Shown: piece after piece, positions 26,402-26,402 of the stretch | Layout of the letters: each line of letters starts with the position of its first letter | How positions within the stretch are numbered: the first letter of the stretch is position 1 | Assembly: GCA_001275005.1 (NCBI GenBank) | Contig: JWZX01003069.1 | Location: 1 to 26,402 of the forward strand | DNA: 26,402 nt | From: Chrysochromulina tobinii | Lineage: Eukaryota; Haptophyta; Prymnesiales; Chrysochromulinaceae | Direction of reading: 5' to 3' | The notes under the pieces: generated by a model | The model's input: only the letters and a program-made list of their open reading frames with translations | What the model was told of the DNA's origin: nothing | Databases searched by the model: none | Program-made: the position numbers and the translations under genes

Positions 26402-26402
26402 C

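Overview
This window looks like nuclear DNA from a GC-rich, gene-dense photosynthetic protist with a complex red-lineage plastid. A haptophyte is my best guess, but that is inference. Eukaryotic origin follows from the families present: an OTU1/YOD1-type deubiquitinase, an isoprenylcysteine methyltransferase, MCM9, a twin-CX9C CHCHD protein, an ankyrin-DHHC palmitoyltransferase and spliceosomal GT-AG introns. The complex plastid is suggested by one protein whose N-terminus reads as a signal peptide followed by an AF-type junction (STAFVAPSTF). Large proline-rich cell-surface proteins and long in-frame low-complexity repeats also fit such algae.

Layout from left to right. Three genes lie in tandem on the minus strand: OTU deubiquitinase (358-1398), ICMT (1601-2452) and fungal-type MTD1 methylene-THF dehydrogenase with a hydrophobic C-terminal tail (2622-3728). 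From there the strands alternate regularly. A sirtuin fused to a WW domain (3976-7743, +) faces tail-to-tail a probable membrane-anchored Rossmann/methyltransferase-like protein (about 7982-9406, -). Next come an ankyrin-DHHC acyltransferase with a degenerate zinc domain (9637-11619, +), an unrecognised small protein (12470-12964, -), a two-exon CHCHD2/10-like mitochondrial protein (13215-13731, +), a plastid-targeted membrane protein (14246-14857, -), and a giant WSC / CBM2-like / fibronectin III surface protein (15080-19511, +, one proposed intron). The right part holds MCM9 (19865-22213, -, one in-frame intron), an EF-hand protein (22432-24717, +), an unrecognised 214-residue protein (24883-25527, +), and the C-terminal end of a single-pass membrane protein running in from the right edge (26168-26401, -).

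Five head-to-head pairs are separated by only about 220-250 bases, so most genes here probably share bidirectional promoters. The genes do not form one pathway; this is an ordinary compact eukaryotic neighbourhood, not an operon or an obvious defence or biosynthetic island.

The most unusual points are: an MCM9 intron that begins with a copy of the exon following it, which looks like intron birth by local duplication, with a fainter version of the same pattern in the CHCHD gene; a palmitoyltransferase that keeps the catalytic cysteine but has lost six of eight zinc ligands; a sirtuin-WW fusion with a large insertion in its zinc module; and a tail-anchored MTD1. I saw no convincing tRNA, rRNA, transposon or CRISPR array.
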